Shown: in pieces, positions 11,127 through 23,574 of the stretch
Layout of the letters: each line of letters starts with the position of its first letter
Numbering within the stretch: the first letter of the stretch is position 1
Source of the DNA: Phaeoceros laevis
Taxonomy: Eukaryota; Anthocerotophyta; Anthocerotopsida; Notothyladales
Length of the DNA: 37,936 nucleotides
Direction of reading: 5' to 3'
NCBI GenBank assembly: GCA_049999765.1
Contig: JBNGIQ010005422.1
Span: 1-37,936 of the forward strand
Notes under the pieces: model-generated
The model's database searches: none
What the model saw: only the letters and a program-made list of their open reading frames with translations
What the model was told of the DNA's origin: nothing
Translations under genes and position numbers: made by a program

Positions 11127-14100
11127 ATGGCCACGTGTAACAGGATGGCGAGGAGATTGTGGCTACGGTCTTTCTTTTTCGTAAATCCATCTTGGAAGGA
11201 TAGCCTGGATCATCTGTTACACCCTCCACATTTGCAGTTGGTCACAGTGTGCGGCCGAAGATTAGCTGGTGGAAGAGCATCACAGACAGCAGCAGAGGAG
11301 GCAACTCCTTTGAAGGTGTGTGCAATATGAAGTGTCGTTACTGTCAGCATATCACATCTGACTGGCTTTTCCTAGTTTAGTCGAGAATTGGTTTCTTTCT
11401 TAGTGACCTGTTTTCACAGACTGATTTTTTGCTTTGTGCAGCAAATCTCAAAAGTGTTAGTGGCCAACAGAGGAGAGATTGCCTGCAGAGTTATGCAGAC
11501 CATTAGGCGCTTGGGAATCAGATCTGTAGCCGTCTACAGTGATGTTGACGTTAACAGCCTTCATGTTCGCCTTGCTGATGAAGCAGTTTGCCTGGTAAGT
11601 TCTCATGCTCCAGGCCCTGTTTGCCTGAACTTTGCGCTTCGGAGCATTATGTCGGGGTGCATTTACAGCTGATGAACTAACCGGCGGCACAGGAATTCTG
11701 CACTTCAGGGACCTGCACCTCCTCTGAAAAGCTACTTGGATATTGATGCTGTCATGGCTGCTGTTCGTGCTACAAAGGCCGACGCGGTATTCCCCAACCC
11801 TTTGCTCAGATGCTGATCCCTGCTGCAAAGCATTCTACCATACCATGGGGAATATCATGTCTTGAAGTTTGAGCTTGCTAGGTGTTTTAACTTCCTATGT
11901 CCTGGAACTGCAGGTGCATCCTGGGTATGGTTTCTTGTCGGAAAATGCAGCATTTGTTGAGCGGCTTGATGAAGCTGGAGTTACTTTTGTGGGCCCGAGT
12001 GCTTCAGCAATAAGTGCTATGGGAGATAAGGCAAGTCGTGTAATTATGTGTGCAGCTCTAGCTTACTCAAGGATTTTCATATCAAGTTTGGAGATACAGG
12101 TGAAGAACTACCTTTTCTTATAAGCATGCCTATGTTCAGATCAGGAGTAAGCAGCTGGCTTTGGAGGCTGGCGTAAACACTATTCCTGGGTGTCAGGATG
12201 TGATTACTGATGAGAACCATGCTGCAGCTGTCGGTAAGTGGGAACTGAGTCTCCCCAATGTGGTGGAGTCCCAACAAGCAAGATATTGACAGATATTGTG
12301 AGATATTGACAGCAAGCATTTGTGCGAAACAGCCAAATCCGTTGGATACCCAGTTATGCTGAAGGCGTCAGCAGGAGGTGGGGGAAAAGGCATGAGGATA
12401 GCTTGGTAGGATTACTTCGACCTCATTCACTTAGACCGACGATTTTGTTGGATGCACGATGTTCTAGCATTTTCCTGATCTGTGCTTACATGTGAAGCAA
12501 TTTCTTCAACTCCTTAGGAAGGTGAGCTGCATTTGATATTTCCAGGAACGAAAAAGAAGTCAGGGAATCCTTCCATTTGTGTCATGCTGAAGCATCATCG
12601 AGCTTTGGTGATGGTCGAATATTCATAGAGAAGTAAAAACCTGTGATTCCGATACGTTTCAGGCTCTTTGTCAAGGCACTACGTAAGATGCTTGTTTTAC
12701 AATTTATAGAAAGATCGTTTGAGCAGATTTATTGAGCAGCCACGACACATAGAGATCCAAATCTTAGGAGATGCCCATGGTAACGTGGTAAGGTCTATCA
12801 TTTTGCGTGTACTGCTGATAGATAAACAATGTAACGGCGTATCACTCAAGATTGGAAGTCTTGGTGGCTCTCCCCAACTGTGGCATTCACTCATTCTTTT
12901 ATCTCCCCACTCTTCTAGGTGTACTTACCTGAGCGGGAGTGTTCAGTCCAGCGAAGGAATCAGAAGGTAATATAGAAGTGGAGTTAAGAAGGGTGATGCT
13001 CAGAGTGAAGTCAAAGCCGTAGAAATTTGGTGGTTGATTGGTAAAGCCACCTAGCCACATTCTGTGTAGTACAGGTTATAGAGGAGGCTCCAAGTGTTGT
13101 CCTTGATGTTGCAACAAGGGCTGCTATGGGACAGCAAGCTGTCGCGTTAGCGAAGGCCGTGAACTATCGCTCCTCTGGTATGATGCTCCAGAATCTCCAG
13201 CATAGCTGCATGTTCAACCTTCTGTGCTCTAGGAAATTTCTTTTGCATTTCACTGGGTTAATCGGTGCAAGGTTTGTAGGTACTGTGGAGTTTTTGGTGG
13301 ACAAGAATTTGAAGTTTTACTTTTTGGAGATGAACACACGCCTACAAGTAAGGCGTGATATGAAGTCTCTCTGAATTGAATAACTCTGGTGGAGTGGCGT
13401 GTTTCGTTGGACCTCAGGGCCTGGTATGTTGAGGCTTTCCACAACCACCGTCAGAATACTGAGACCAAATTCCTGGCTGTACTATAGGTGGAGCACCCTG
13501 TCACTGAATGTGTGACAGGTCTTGACCTTGTGGAACTCATGCTCAAGGTGACAACTTCCTTCACCTGAAACTTGGTCAGTTTACCTCATTTGGTAGGCGT
13601 ACTGTGCTGCAATGCCGTTACTGGCGACTATATGCAGTGTCAATGATCTTAGCCGGCTATTACTGGCGAATTTTCAAGGTTGCTGCAGGAGAGAAACTAC
13701 CTTTAACGCAGGAGAGAGCATCTGAGATCAAGGGATGGGCAGTGGAGTCTCGAGTTTATGCTGAGGATCCAAGTAGAGGATATTTACCGTAAGGAAATTT
13801 CAAACCTGTGGCGCATATTTAACTGCGGAGAAGTTGATCTTGCGCTCCTTATCCCCTTTTTGTTTGCAGGGGAAGTGGGAGGTTAAGAACTTATGTTGAG
13901 CCTGTCGCACAAGATGCAAATGAGTTTGTACGTGTGGACTCAGGTGTGGAGGAGGGAAGTCCTATCAGCATCTATTATGATCCTCTCATCTCAAAGGTAA
14001 CCGGGTTGTTGTTCTGTCTATTGTGGTAGCATATTGGTGGCTAATTGACTGGACTTGCAGGTTACAACCTGGGGACCTAATCGTGACAGGGCTTTAGCCA

Positions 14101-15612
14101 CAATGGAGGTGAGAGAAAGGTGGTACTTATGCCATGTGGTTGTTGTAACATTCTTGTGCCTAAGTGCCTTCATTCTGATGTGTATCAGGCTGCTCTGGAT
14201 AGATATGTTGTGAGGGGCCTAAAGCACAACCTTGCCTTCCTGCGGTCAATCATATCTCATCCTGTGAGGCCCGCTGCATGATAAACTGCCCTGATTACTC
14301 TTTTGTTTCCTCAAGGCTTATTTCAGACAAACATGTCCGTGGCAACAGGAATTTATTGCAGGAAATCTGACCACCAAGTTCCTTCAGCAGCATTATCCGG
14401 ATGGCTGGAGACCTTCAAATATTAGCCAGGAACAAAAGGTATTCGAAAACAGGGATTAAAACTGAGTGACTGATTTAAATTTTGGGTTCCAGATCAGATG
14501 AGTCTTGCCTGCAGAGATTATCTGGACACTAGAAAATTCTACAATGTGCTACTCTTTTCTTTGCAGGAGGACCTTCTTCCCCTGCTGGGTCTCCTCCATA
14601 TTTTAAGGTACAGCCCACAGGTCATGATAGACAAGATGTATCAACCACAGAACCTGGTGATCACAATAGATGGTCACGACAACATTATTACAGTGACAAA
14701 AGAAAGGCTCCAGTCCGCTGGTGACTTGTCTCTGGTGGGTGAGCATCTCCAGTTTGAGTTTCGCTTTTTGGTGTATCAATCTCTTAATTCTAGCCATTTG
14801 GCCCCAAGTTTTTCCGGTTTTTGGATTTCAGAACATAGTGCGTAGCAACATATACAGCATATCTACGTTCTACAAGTAGCTTAAAACTGGTGGGAGGTTG
14901 TAGGGAGTTCTTCACAGCAACAGAACAAGGATAGTGACCCTGGTAAGTTCAAAGCCATGGGCAGTTGATGCTACTTTGGATGGGAAGACGGTTACCTGTC
15001 AAGTTCTCCAAAGGCTTCCTCGTGGGTTTCACATTCTTTTTCAAGGAATTGAGGTACCAGTCCATTTGTGTTATTATGATGCTTGAGTGTCAAAGACTAG
15101 CATGGACTGCAAACATATATTTCAGCTCTCACTCGTGAAATTTGCAGATGGAGGTGTTGGTACAATCAGTCCTGGAAGCATCTCTTCAACATTTTATGCC
15201 GCCTCCGCAAGTTGAGGATTTCACAAAGGTTACAATTTTAGCTTTTGAAAAAATGTTTTTGGACACCCTCACCTGGTTTATGGCGCCAGAACCTGACTGG
15301 CAGAAGCCTTTGGCAGGTTCTAATGTCGCCGATGCCAGGTTCTCTCATCTCAGTATCTGTCATAGACGGGCAAAAGGTGCGTATGTGGATGGTTCACTAT
15401 GAGCTCGCTGCAATATGTCGAACAGTCTTTGTCTGTATTGGTTGAACTTCATTTGCTCTCTGCAGGTGGGGCCTGGTGATGAGTTGGCTGTCATAGAAGC
15501 TATGAAGATGCGAAATGTTCTCCGGGCAGAGAATGACGCCATCGTAAAGACCGTCCTAAAGCACCCTGGAGATATTCTGGCAGTGGACGAAGTCATATTG
15601 GAATATGAATGA
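11127..15612 (+). CDS. PCCA: Propionyl-CoA carboxylase alpha subunit, mitochondrial, 22 exons
   Basis: Exons: 11127-11315, 11442-11594, 11709-11786, 11914-12030, 12140-12233, 12333-12405, 12546-12632, 12727-12787, 12919-12966, 13075-13177, 13280-13347, 13488-13547, 13679-13788, 13870-13996, 14061-14108, 14189-14263, 14349-14438, 14567-14734, 14904-15053, 15148-15228, 15317-15376, 15466-15612. Phases all agree, 728 aa. Order: Arg-rich mitochondrial presequence; biotin carboxylase domain ([19 protein letters not shown]-grasp loop [38 protein letters not shown]); a BT linker; biotinyl domain with biotin lysine in EAMKM (codon 15505-15507). [31 protein letters not shown] and [10 protein letters not shown] are PCC-type; 3-methylcrotonyl-CoA carboxylase has RDCSVQRRHQ instead. 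Carboxylates propionyl-CoA to methylmalonyl-CoA with a beta subunit not present here. The intron after 12030 is GC-AG. The junction 14734/14904 is the least certain. Confidence 0.93.
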
Positions 15613-15872
15613 TCACTGTATTTGAACAGGTGATTGAGTTCACTCAATTTCAACGAAGTATGGACGTCAACATGCACGTTCCAATGACATGCTGAATGAC
15701 CAAATTATAGGGGGTTTGTACATACAGGAGATGACCTTGTTGCCCATCTTGTTATCGTCACCCTCCTATTATACAAGAACAGACCAAGACAACCGCTTGA
15801 TGATGCCAGAGTTTGTTACCGGCTTGGGGGCCGTCACGTCCAGATTTCTTTTGTAATTCGGTGACTGACGAA

Positions 15873-16833
15873 CTAGAACACCTGCGATGCACCGAAACCA
15901 TAGTTCTGACTCGCACTATTTTGCATGTTGAAGTCAATTGGCACCGGCATGGCAGCAGAAGTTATTTGCTTGGAATCCACATGGCCATCGATAATGGACA
16001 ACGATTCCTGCAGCAACAACCGAGCCTCCTGTCTTCGCCTGAAAGAGCACGCAGGACAACTGTTCAGAATACAAGCCCTTGACCACTTGAGTTCGTTGCA
16101 TTAAAGTCATGCGCATGATACCTCCTGATGTCCTCAATGGCCTGTTTCCGTCGTTGTATTTGCAGCTCCAAAATATGAATCAGGGTAGCCCTTGCCTATG
16201 AAAGATACCACGCACTGTGATTAGGTCCCATCTAAACCTAGTTTGTACAAGTCGGAAACTGCATCTCATGAAGCAACTTACCTGGTGAGGCCGTAGAGAA
16301 TTTAGAAGATGATGCATGTTCCTTAGAATTAAGCCCATATCTTCTACCCTCCTTGCGTACTGCGAGGGCCTGTCCACCAAAACATCAGCCAGCTCTAGCA
16401 TATTCAACACAAGCTCCCTGTTCAGTTGTTTCAACTCCTGCTTGTAATCTGCAACCCCGTGGCCCCTTGTTATCACAAAGTCCAATGCTACAGTAAGAAA
16501 ATTTGTGTGCTCTTGAAACGGAATAACCGCATACCTACATGAGCCCCTTTGGGATAGAGTTGCCGAAGACCTTGCTCCTCCAAGCTCGGCAGCATGTCAT
16601 CTGTCTGCCAGTTTCACGAGATCAGTCCTCCTCAGAGCCAGCCTAAATCAAATGCAGCCAGATCATTCGGAATTGCTCGAACAAAATAAGCGCACCGTGT
16701 AGGTGGAGCCAAACATGAGGTATGTCCCCACGACAGGTGGGGGAGGAGCAGGGGCGGAGGTTGCGTTGTCGGAGTAGTCCTTGTACAGCTTGTAGTAGGG
16801 AGGCGGCGGGGGGTAGGCAGATGCTGCCGCCAT
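15873..16833 (-). CDS. MED7: Mediator complex subunit 7, 5 exons
   Basis: Exons from the right: 16833-16696, 16604-16535, 16448-16282, 16195-16122, 16038-15873. Introns GT-AG, phases agree, 204 aa. The N-terminus MAAASAYPPPPPYYKLYKDY and the proline run APAPPPPVVGTY are the MED7 signature. They are followed by LPSLEEQGLRQLYPKG, DYKQELKQLNREL, LELADVLVDRPSQYA, HHLLNSLRPHQARATLIHIL and a basic coiled coil (RRKQAIEDIRRRRQEARLLL). MED7 with MED21 forms the hinge of the Mediator middle module, which links activators to RNA polymerase II. I chose the acceptor at 16448 because it joins GAHV to DYKQEL as in other plants; a nearer acceptor would insert about nine residues. Ends 260 bp from the PCCA stop, tail to tail. 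Confidence 0.94.
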
Positions 16834-16951
16834 CGCCTGCTACTGTTGGCAACTGATCCTTCCACCACCGCGGCCAATCTAGATGCGCAACAGCCGATTC
16901 CACTATTCCACCAACTGCTGAAGGTCGTCAGAAAACTCTCTCCGGGGGCAG

Positions 16952-16959
16952 CTTTTATA
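16952..16959 (-). promoter_or_regulatory. TATA box, likely of MED7
   Basis: On the minus strand the sequence reads TATAAAAG, a canonical TATA element, about 120 bp upstream of the MED7 ATG. It lies in the 280-bp spacer shared with the divergent F-box gene. No equally good element faces the F-box gene. Confidence 0.5.
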
Positions 16960-17113
16960 CCTTATTACAGACTACAGAGTACCGGGTACCGGTGGAGTTA
17001 AACAAGCGAAAAAGGTCGTGGTCGTGGCAGCCTGGCAGGACCGCAACAGACCTACTTGGCTCTGCTAGACCCAATGTGCTATTCCACCAAGGCATGAGGC
17101 AAGTCCTGTAGCT

Positions 17114-18416
17114 ATGGCGCCGGATGCTCGTAGAAGGAAGACGCGGCCAAGGAGATCAATCTGTGCGGATCAGCAGGATGGGTCGCTGCTGCTCAACTCT
17201 CTGCCGGAGGATGTGGTGATGAGAGTGTTGTCCCGCTTGGGACTGCACCACCAACACCGCTGCCGTGTTGTCTGCCGCAAATGGAATTCTTTGATCTCCA
17301 GTGTTGGATTCCAGAGCCTCTGCTCTCAAATGCCTCCAGCCGTGGGGGACTTGCACTTTCCTGTCATCACCAAGGGCAGGCGCTGGTTTGGTTTCGACTT
17401 GGCCACATGGAAGTGGAGGAAGATGCCGTCCCTCACCTTCCTCCCCGTGGATACATTCGCAGGTAACCTGCTGTTCTGCATCGAGTCCAGCGACAAGGGC
17501 CTGCTGTGCGTGCACCACTTACGGGAGAAGCAGTCAATCTTCGTGTGCAATCCCATGACCAAGACGTACAGGGAGTTGCCGGAAATGCTGGGATGCAGGG
17601 TGCGACCGGGTGCTTTGCACCTTCAGGTGACGGAGGGTAGGCAATCCTTTAGAGTGGTGGGGATCACCTGCTGCCAGCACATGAGCATGCCCGTGTCGGA
17701 CGCAGGTACGCGAAGTTGCATCTGCTTGTGCCTAGTACCGTGATGCAAAGAATGCCATGGCGAAAATCGGGTAGAATTTGCTATGATTTTCTGAGACTCC
17801 GGGATGGATGGCAGGGTACGGCCTGGCCAGGGTGGAAGTGTATGACTCCATTTCTGGCCTTTGGAGTTTGCTTCCTAGCAGCGGAATGCCGATTCCTGGC
17901 ATGTTGTTTGCGACCTCGGCGCAAAGTGTGCTTCAGAAGGACGTGATCTACTTCCTGGTCTATTACCGCAACGGGTCCTTTGGGAGAACATCTCTGTTAG
18001 GGTACAACATCCGCCGGTGCACATGGAGCAAGGCCTGGGTATTGCCAGAGGGCTGCAACGGGCCCTTGCTTCTCATTTGCGGGGAAAGATTGATGGTGTT
18101 GCAGTCGGACAAGCTCCATCTCGGAGAGTCCTTGAATATATACGGGTTTGAGCCAGACACAGGAACTTGGACTTTGGAAACCCAAACACCATCTTCCCTT
18201 GCAGCGAGTTGTCCAATTACCACTTTGGAACGATTTGCTGTGGTTGCTCATGGTTGTAGCATCTGCCTCACAACACTAACAGCCAGGCAAGTAGTGGTTT
18301 ATGATTGCCGTACCAAAACATGGGAGAACTGGCCCAATTTTCCGTGTGCTTGGACGTGTGGGTGGTACAACCCACCCACTGTCACATACGAGTTTGGTGC
18401 TTTGACAACAGTGTGA
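17114..18416 (+). CDS. F-box protein with kelch-like C-terminal region, 2 exons
   Basis: Exon 1 17114-17705, exon 2 17815-18416, intron 109 nt GT-AG, phase 1, 397 aa. A basic N-terminus (APDARRRKTRPRRS) precedes an F-box at about 28-66 (NSLPEDVVMRVLSRLGL, then RCRVVCRKWNSLISS), the motif that binds SKP1 in SCF ubiquitin ligases. The rest has repeated beta-type blocks with W and Y anchors: WFGFDLATWKWRKMP, VCNPMTKTYRELP, RVEVYDSISGLWSLLP, YNIRRCTWSKAW, YGFEPDTGTWTLE, VYDCRTKTWENWP. This is the pattern of plant F-box/kelch or F-box-associated beta-propellers that select substrates. The substrate cannot be told from sequence. Confidence 0.9.
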
Positions 18417-19125
18417 AAGACTTGTCAGCAGTATGCACCTGGGGCTTTTGTTCTGTTCTACGAAACGGCTGAATGTTCGAACTTGAGAATGGGGAAGGGA
18501 AGTTGTGCTCCGAAATGTGCTGTGGACTCGCTCTTGGAGGTCAGGGTTTCAAGACCAAGTTTCAAGAATATCGTGTTCTAGGCTGTGTATGTACATAGGG
18601 CACTTTCACCCTGGTATCTGCTACGTTGAAGAGAATGTGGCATTGCCAAGCTGCCAGCCATTTGTTCATAGTGTCTTCGATTGACGACGTTGGTATTCTA
18701 TTATTAGTACGCGTTGGGATTGCAGATCCAACTTTGACAAAGATGTGACTTTGCTGTCGTGTTTATTTTGACCTGACTCCTGTGCCTTGACAGTCATTAT
18801 GGCCGAAACTAACTGGTACACACTCACGTGGCCTACTCTCCACGTCTTTAGCCCTACAGTTTCAAAACGTTGCATCACCGACATCCTAACAAAATTAAGC
18901 TGAGATCATGCTCAGTCATCGCCGTTCGCCGGTTAGTAGTATATGGTGCGAGTGCGATGATGTGGGGGCATATTCTTCGTTGTCTCCGCCAACCCGGCAG
19001 ACCAGAGCCACCAGTCTAAATGGACACTGAGAACCTGCTAGGACAAAGCAAAGGACCCCTTAATGAAAGGGAAAACTAACGAGTGCTGCCAGGGAAGACA
19101 AACAGCGCAAGACTAAACGAAAAGG
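18417..19125. other. Convergent spacer between the F-box gene and QNG1
   Basis: Contains the 3' regions of two genes that face each other. No coding or RNA-gene signal seen. Confidence 0.5.
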
Positions 19126-20402
19126 TCATAGCCCCTCATCTACCTCTTTCTTCGTCTTGGCTCGTATCTGCTCTCGGATTTTTTCCACCGCTGTAATTGT
19201 ACAGGCTCGGATTTCCACCTCTTCCTCTGACCCTGACGCTATCTCTTGCTGATCATCCACCTTTTTTGCTAGTGATGAGCTAAAGGTAAGTACTCCCCAG
19301 TGCCTCAGAACAGCAGGCACCACATAATCAGCAAACATAGTTATTGAAGCAATGTCCGTGAATCGGCCAAGACCTTGTCCTTTAAAAGCTCCCCAAAGAT
19401 CAGCAACAAAAATCTGTGCTCTCTTGTAGAGGAAGATCTGGTGTCCCTTGTAGACACAGTGATCCCTGAAGCCTGCATGAACAGGTAGCCAATTGTAGTC
19501 CACTAAATGTGCAGCAGACTGGAAGGCAAACTTCTCAGAAGACGTGAAATTTACCAGGAAAATGTTGGGTCACCAGATGAAGAAGGGTGCCAGCACACTG
19601 GTTTGAAGCTGCGACTAGATTAGATGCCTGCCCACCAAAATTTTCCTCCAGTTCCTTTCCGAGCTGCAACACAATGCATTACATTCGCAAAACGCAATCA
19701 TGAATCAAGTGGACTGGCTTACTTCTTGTATTGATACCTCATTGAGAAGACGAGCTCGCTCGCCTTCTAATGGAAGAGGACGCGGCCACTGTATCAGCTC
19801 ACGTAACATAGGACCTGCACAGGCGAGAGGGCACCTTCTTAAAACACAAGCAGCCAGGTAGTGAAGTATGCCTGGACAGAAACATTGAGTTGATCCACCT
19901 ACCTGTGTAGGTTTGCAGGGCCCGAGCAGCTAACACAGTTGGATCCTTCTTCAATGCTGTAGCCAATCCAGCAGCAAGATGGTCATACTGAAGATCTGCA
20001 TCTGCATGTGTTGGCGTAGAGAAAATTCATGAGTGGCCGAACACAATCCAAGTAACCAAGTTCAGAGGAAAAGTCATTGCAAAGTGCAGGGTAAAGCTAA
20101 TCAAGACCAGGCCAGAAGCAGAAGTTGAGAGCATCAAGCACCAGCAGGTACTGTGCCGTGAGCGGGCCTCCATCAAAGTAGTGTATCCCCTCAAAATCCC
20201 AGTTGACAGTAGGCACTTCATACCCTATCTCTTCGGCAACTTTCTCAATTCCTAGGCACGCACCCAACAGCCTTAATAGAGTTTGAGTACGCAGGATGAT
20301 ATTTGCGCATAGCAACCCGACACTCAACTTACCCTCAGGACTGATGTTGACGTGAGAGGCATGACGTGCAACCCACTCTGATGTTGCACGGACAACATCC
20401 AT
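19126..20402 (-). CDS. QNG1: Queuosine 5'-phosphate N-glycosylase/hydrolase (queuosine salvage protein, DUF2419), 6 exons
   Basis: Exons from the right: 20402-20333, 20251-20108, 19995-19903, 19814-19723, 19663-19555, 19472-19126. Introns GT-AG, phases agree, 284 aa. The family releases the queuine base from queuosine 5'-monophosphate so it can be inserted again at the wobble position of tRNA. Signatures: DVVRATSEWVARHASHVNIS, DFEGIHYFDGGPLTAQYLL (42-60), VLDALNFCFWPD (61-72), YDHLAAGLATALKKDP, PLPLEGERARLLNEV, FRDHCVYKGHQIFLYKRAQI, FVADLWGAFKGQG, TMFADYVVPAVLRHWG, and a tail with EVEIRACTITAVEKIR. The ATG at 20402 fits the family start; the frame is open a little upstream behind a possible acceptor at 20451, so an extra leader exon is possible. 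Confidence 0.92.
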
Positions 20403-21418
20403 AGCAGTGGCCTTGGCCTTCTTGAAACCTTTCTGCCATCCACGAAAACCTGGGAATTGTCACTCACAACAGGAAATGCTGTGCCAAACTGGCATTTGTA
20501 AGGCTTGCTGTCCAGGCAGCACCTCAACAAAGACTCAGCAAGTTGTTTACATATCCTCTATCTTTCGACTAACAACACTTGCAAAGTCCATTTTCTCTAG
20601 GCTGAATGAAACAAATTTCACAAAGTCCACATTTTCACGCACAAAATCTCAGAAGTGCTGCTGTAACGCGGTTTACATGCCCCAGACCTGCCCTCAATGA
20701 AAGAACTATAATCTGATGCTGCACCAAGTTACTTGTCTAGGTCCTTGACCCCCTTTGCAACACAAGGACTTGCTGAAATACAAAAAAATTGTGCAACTCA
20801 GCCAGACCAGGGGCGAACTTCACACAAATAGAAACACCAATGTTTCCTCCCCGCATTTGCAACAGCGAGGAAGCTATTGCGACATGAATGCATTAAGTGA
20901 CTCTAACAACTGCTCCAACGATATTTAAAGCGGCTGAAAGACTAGTGCCCCGCTTTTTAGTGACGACACTTCTCCTCCACAAAGTCATAGAATCCTCCAA
21001 GAGAGCCTAGGCGAACAGCTTAATTCAAGTTTTAAGCAGCAGCTACATGCAATCGACGAACCACTCCTCCAGCAGTACCTGAGAGTATCCGCCACCTTCG
21101 GTGGAGGGAGCAGACTCAGAGGAGTGTGGACTTGGGAAGTACTCGAAACGCTTACTGTACTTCCTACTTGTCTTTGTCGCGGATCAAAACGCGGTAAAGA
21201 GGGCGTACGGGAGTCGCACGTTTTCTATGACACATAGAATGTCGGGGGAATAAGAGCATGTCTTGTCTGGAAGGACCACGCACAGTACAGACACTTCGCC
21301 TTCCTTCGCCGGTTTTTTAGATGGTTCATAGACAGATAAATAGAGTGATTTACTTAAAGTGTGAACTTTTTGCCACATCTGCTGATGCTTTCTGAAGGCC
21401 TGCAAAATGGACACTAAA
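20403..21418. other. Spacer between alpha-amylase and QNG1
   Basis: Same-strand spacer of about 1 kb: amylase 3' region and QNG1 5' region. The in-frame stretch just upstream of the QNG1 ATG (GFRGWQKGFKKAKATA) may belong to a leader exon. Nothing else recognisable. Confidence 0.45.
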
Positions 21419-23574
21419 CTAAGTGTTTGTCTTTTCCCAGACAGCATAGCTTTCCCCTGAAGCTGCCAGTCTCCACTCAGCTCCGGTGGGACACCAGCTA
21501 CCTTCACCTAGTTTCATGCACACCTTTTCCCCGACTGCTGCTGCATAAATCTCACTATTTGCTTCGTAGATCTCAATTGACGACCGACTGTGTATGTCAC
21601 ACCTTCTCCTGATCGAAATCTGCAAGCATGAAACTGAAGTGATTGAAGAGAAGACGGAAACTTGACAGTTAACCGAGACCACGATAACAAAAAGCTTGCA
21701 AGCAACGTAGCACATGCAGCTGCTTACAAGCGTCTCAATTGCATTGCAAATTGCTTCCCCCCACAGGAAGATATGGTCATAGAAGACCGTAGGTTGCCCG
21801 GGGTGTGTCAGAATGTAGGCATAGCCCTGCAAGTGCATCAAACGATTCCGCATCAGGTCCCACTGCAAGCACCAAATAAGGCTAAAACCCTGAAGAAGAA
21901 AGATTGCTGAACCTGCATGATTTTCTCGCTTGGGAACGGCCAATGAGCCTACAACAAGAACGCTAAACAGATACATTGATCAGAACCAAGCAAGCTGCCC
22001 TCGATGTATTTGCCATGAATTCAAACCAGGAGAGATGGACAAGCGAGAATACAAAGATAGGTAAATGAGGACCTGAGTGGACCCTGTATCATGGTTGTCT
22101 ATAAATGTAACTGCTCTGGAGGGCCAAAGACCCAAAACACCAGAAGGGCAACCCTTGCTGTCTCGTAGGCGCCACCATTCATGCTTAGCAACAGCCTCCT
22201 AAGGATGAAGGCAACAATCAGTGGCCAGTTACTAGCATAAGCAGAGTTGGTGCACACAGAGTGTGCCTACTATACCTGGAGGATGGCTTTTGTTGTGAAA
22301 TCAAAAGCTCCAGCGAGTCCACCAGTGCCATCTATCCAATCAATGATTCGCTGGCGATGGCTTTCTGTACATCCGTTTACTGGGCATCAGAAGAGGTAAA
22401 GTCCAACTTCAAAAAGTACAAGCACCCGTGCAGAATGATCAAAACACTGACACTACTGCAACATTAACCAGCAAGCAGTTCGTGAAGTGTCGTGAACCCC
22501 ACCTTGATCTGGGTCAAGAGAGCTTTGTGTTCCTACATAGTTGCATGCATCCCAATATTCACCAATAGCGAGATATGGATTTGAAGCTTCAACATACCCC
22601 TTCACATACCCAGGACTGTACCTGTCCAGCACAACGTCAACATCAATAAACTGACTGAAACCCTTAACACGGCCTGACTTCTATGCCTTGAACCAGACAG
22701 AAGTTCTAGCCAGCATACCCCTTGGCGTAATCGAAACGAAAGCAATCATATCCTACATCCTTGAGAAGCCACTGAAGCCAGGCCTTAAGGTCATCCCGGA
22801 CAAATTGTTGAGTGTGATCAATGTTCGGCACTCCCTCAAAAACCACCCCCGTGCTAGGGTTTCCCTGAACATGATTAAACTGTCAGAACAAAACTTAACC
22901 TAAGCGCACACTGACATGCTGCTTTGACGACCTTTGCAAACGCAGCTAAAACAACCGACCAATTGCTATGGCTGCCGACCTTACCAGCCCACCACTATCA
23001 CTCGTAACTGCATGCTCATCCCAGGGCAAAGACATGCCATCATAGCGATTGTAGATGCCTCCCACACCCTGTGTGCTCCCGACACGATGATTGATTACTA
23101 TGTCTGCCATAGCATGCACACCATGCTCTTTCACTTTTTGCAGCAAGCTCCTCAGCTCACCTTCGCTGCCATATGTTGAATTCAAGCAATAGAGGTCACG
23201 AGGAAGGTAACCTACGCGAACATCCAGAAAACGAATGTCAATGCGACAAACCCACCAATTTAGGAGCAGCCAACGGATTTCCAGGAGTGGAGAGCACTGA
23301 ACCTTGTGCAGCAAGTGACTGAGAAGCAGGTGGAAGCCATATAGTTGTGAATCCCATTGACGCCAGTCGCGGGATCTCATTGCAAAGGTGCACCCACCAT
23401 GCCCCATTATGAGACTCCCAGTTGAACCCCTGCTCCCACAATTCGCCTCAGCCGACTCAAGCACCCACCTTGTTGCAAGTAAAATGCATGCACCCCACAA
23501 GTGCGAATTGCTACCTGAAGAATGATTTCCCTTCCCCCGGAATTGGCACCTTGGCCCGTCAGAGCACAACCCAT
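21419..23574 (-). CDS. AMY2: Alpha-amylase, AMY2-type without transit peptide, 9 exons
   Basis: Exons from the right: 23574-23515, 23429-23303, 23211-22985, 22864-22719, 22621-22503, 22364-22276, 22198-22073, 21862-21728, 21619-21419. All GT-AG, phases agree, 409 aa, close to Arabidopsis AMY2. Glycoside hydrolase family 13, cutting internal alpha-1,4 bonds of starch. Conserved regions: ADIVINHR (98-105), FRFDYAKG with nucleophile Asp183, AIGEYWD with acid/base Glu208, and FIDNHD with Asp293. Substrate-groove motifs [20 protein letters not shown] and [10 protein letters not shown] are present, and the C-terminal beta domain ends in [10 protein letters not shown]. The short start [20 protein letters not shown] lacks a signal or transit peptide, which points to the cytosol, like AMY2 and unlike plastid AMY3 or secreted AMY1. 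Confidence 0.95.

Noticed and set aside
11127-15612. Reading the biotin-dependent carboxylase as 3-methylcrotonyl-CoA carboxylase alpha (MCCA)
   Set aside because: [12 protein letters not shown], the [10 protein letters not shown] region and the 728-aa length fit PCCA better than MCCA.
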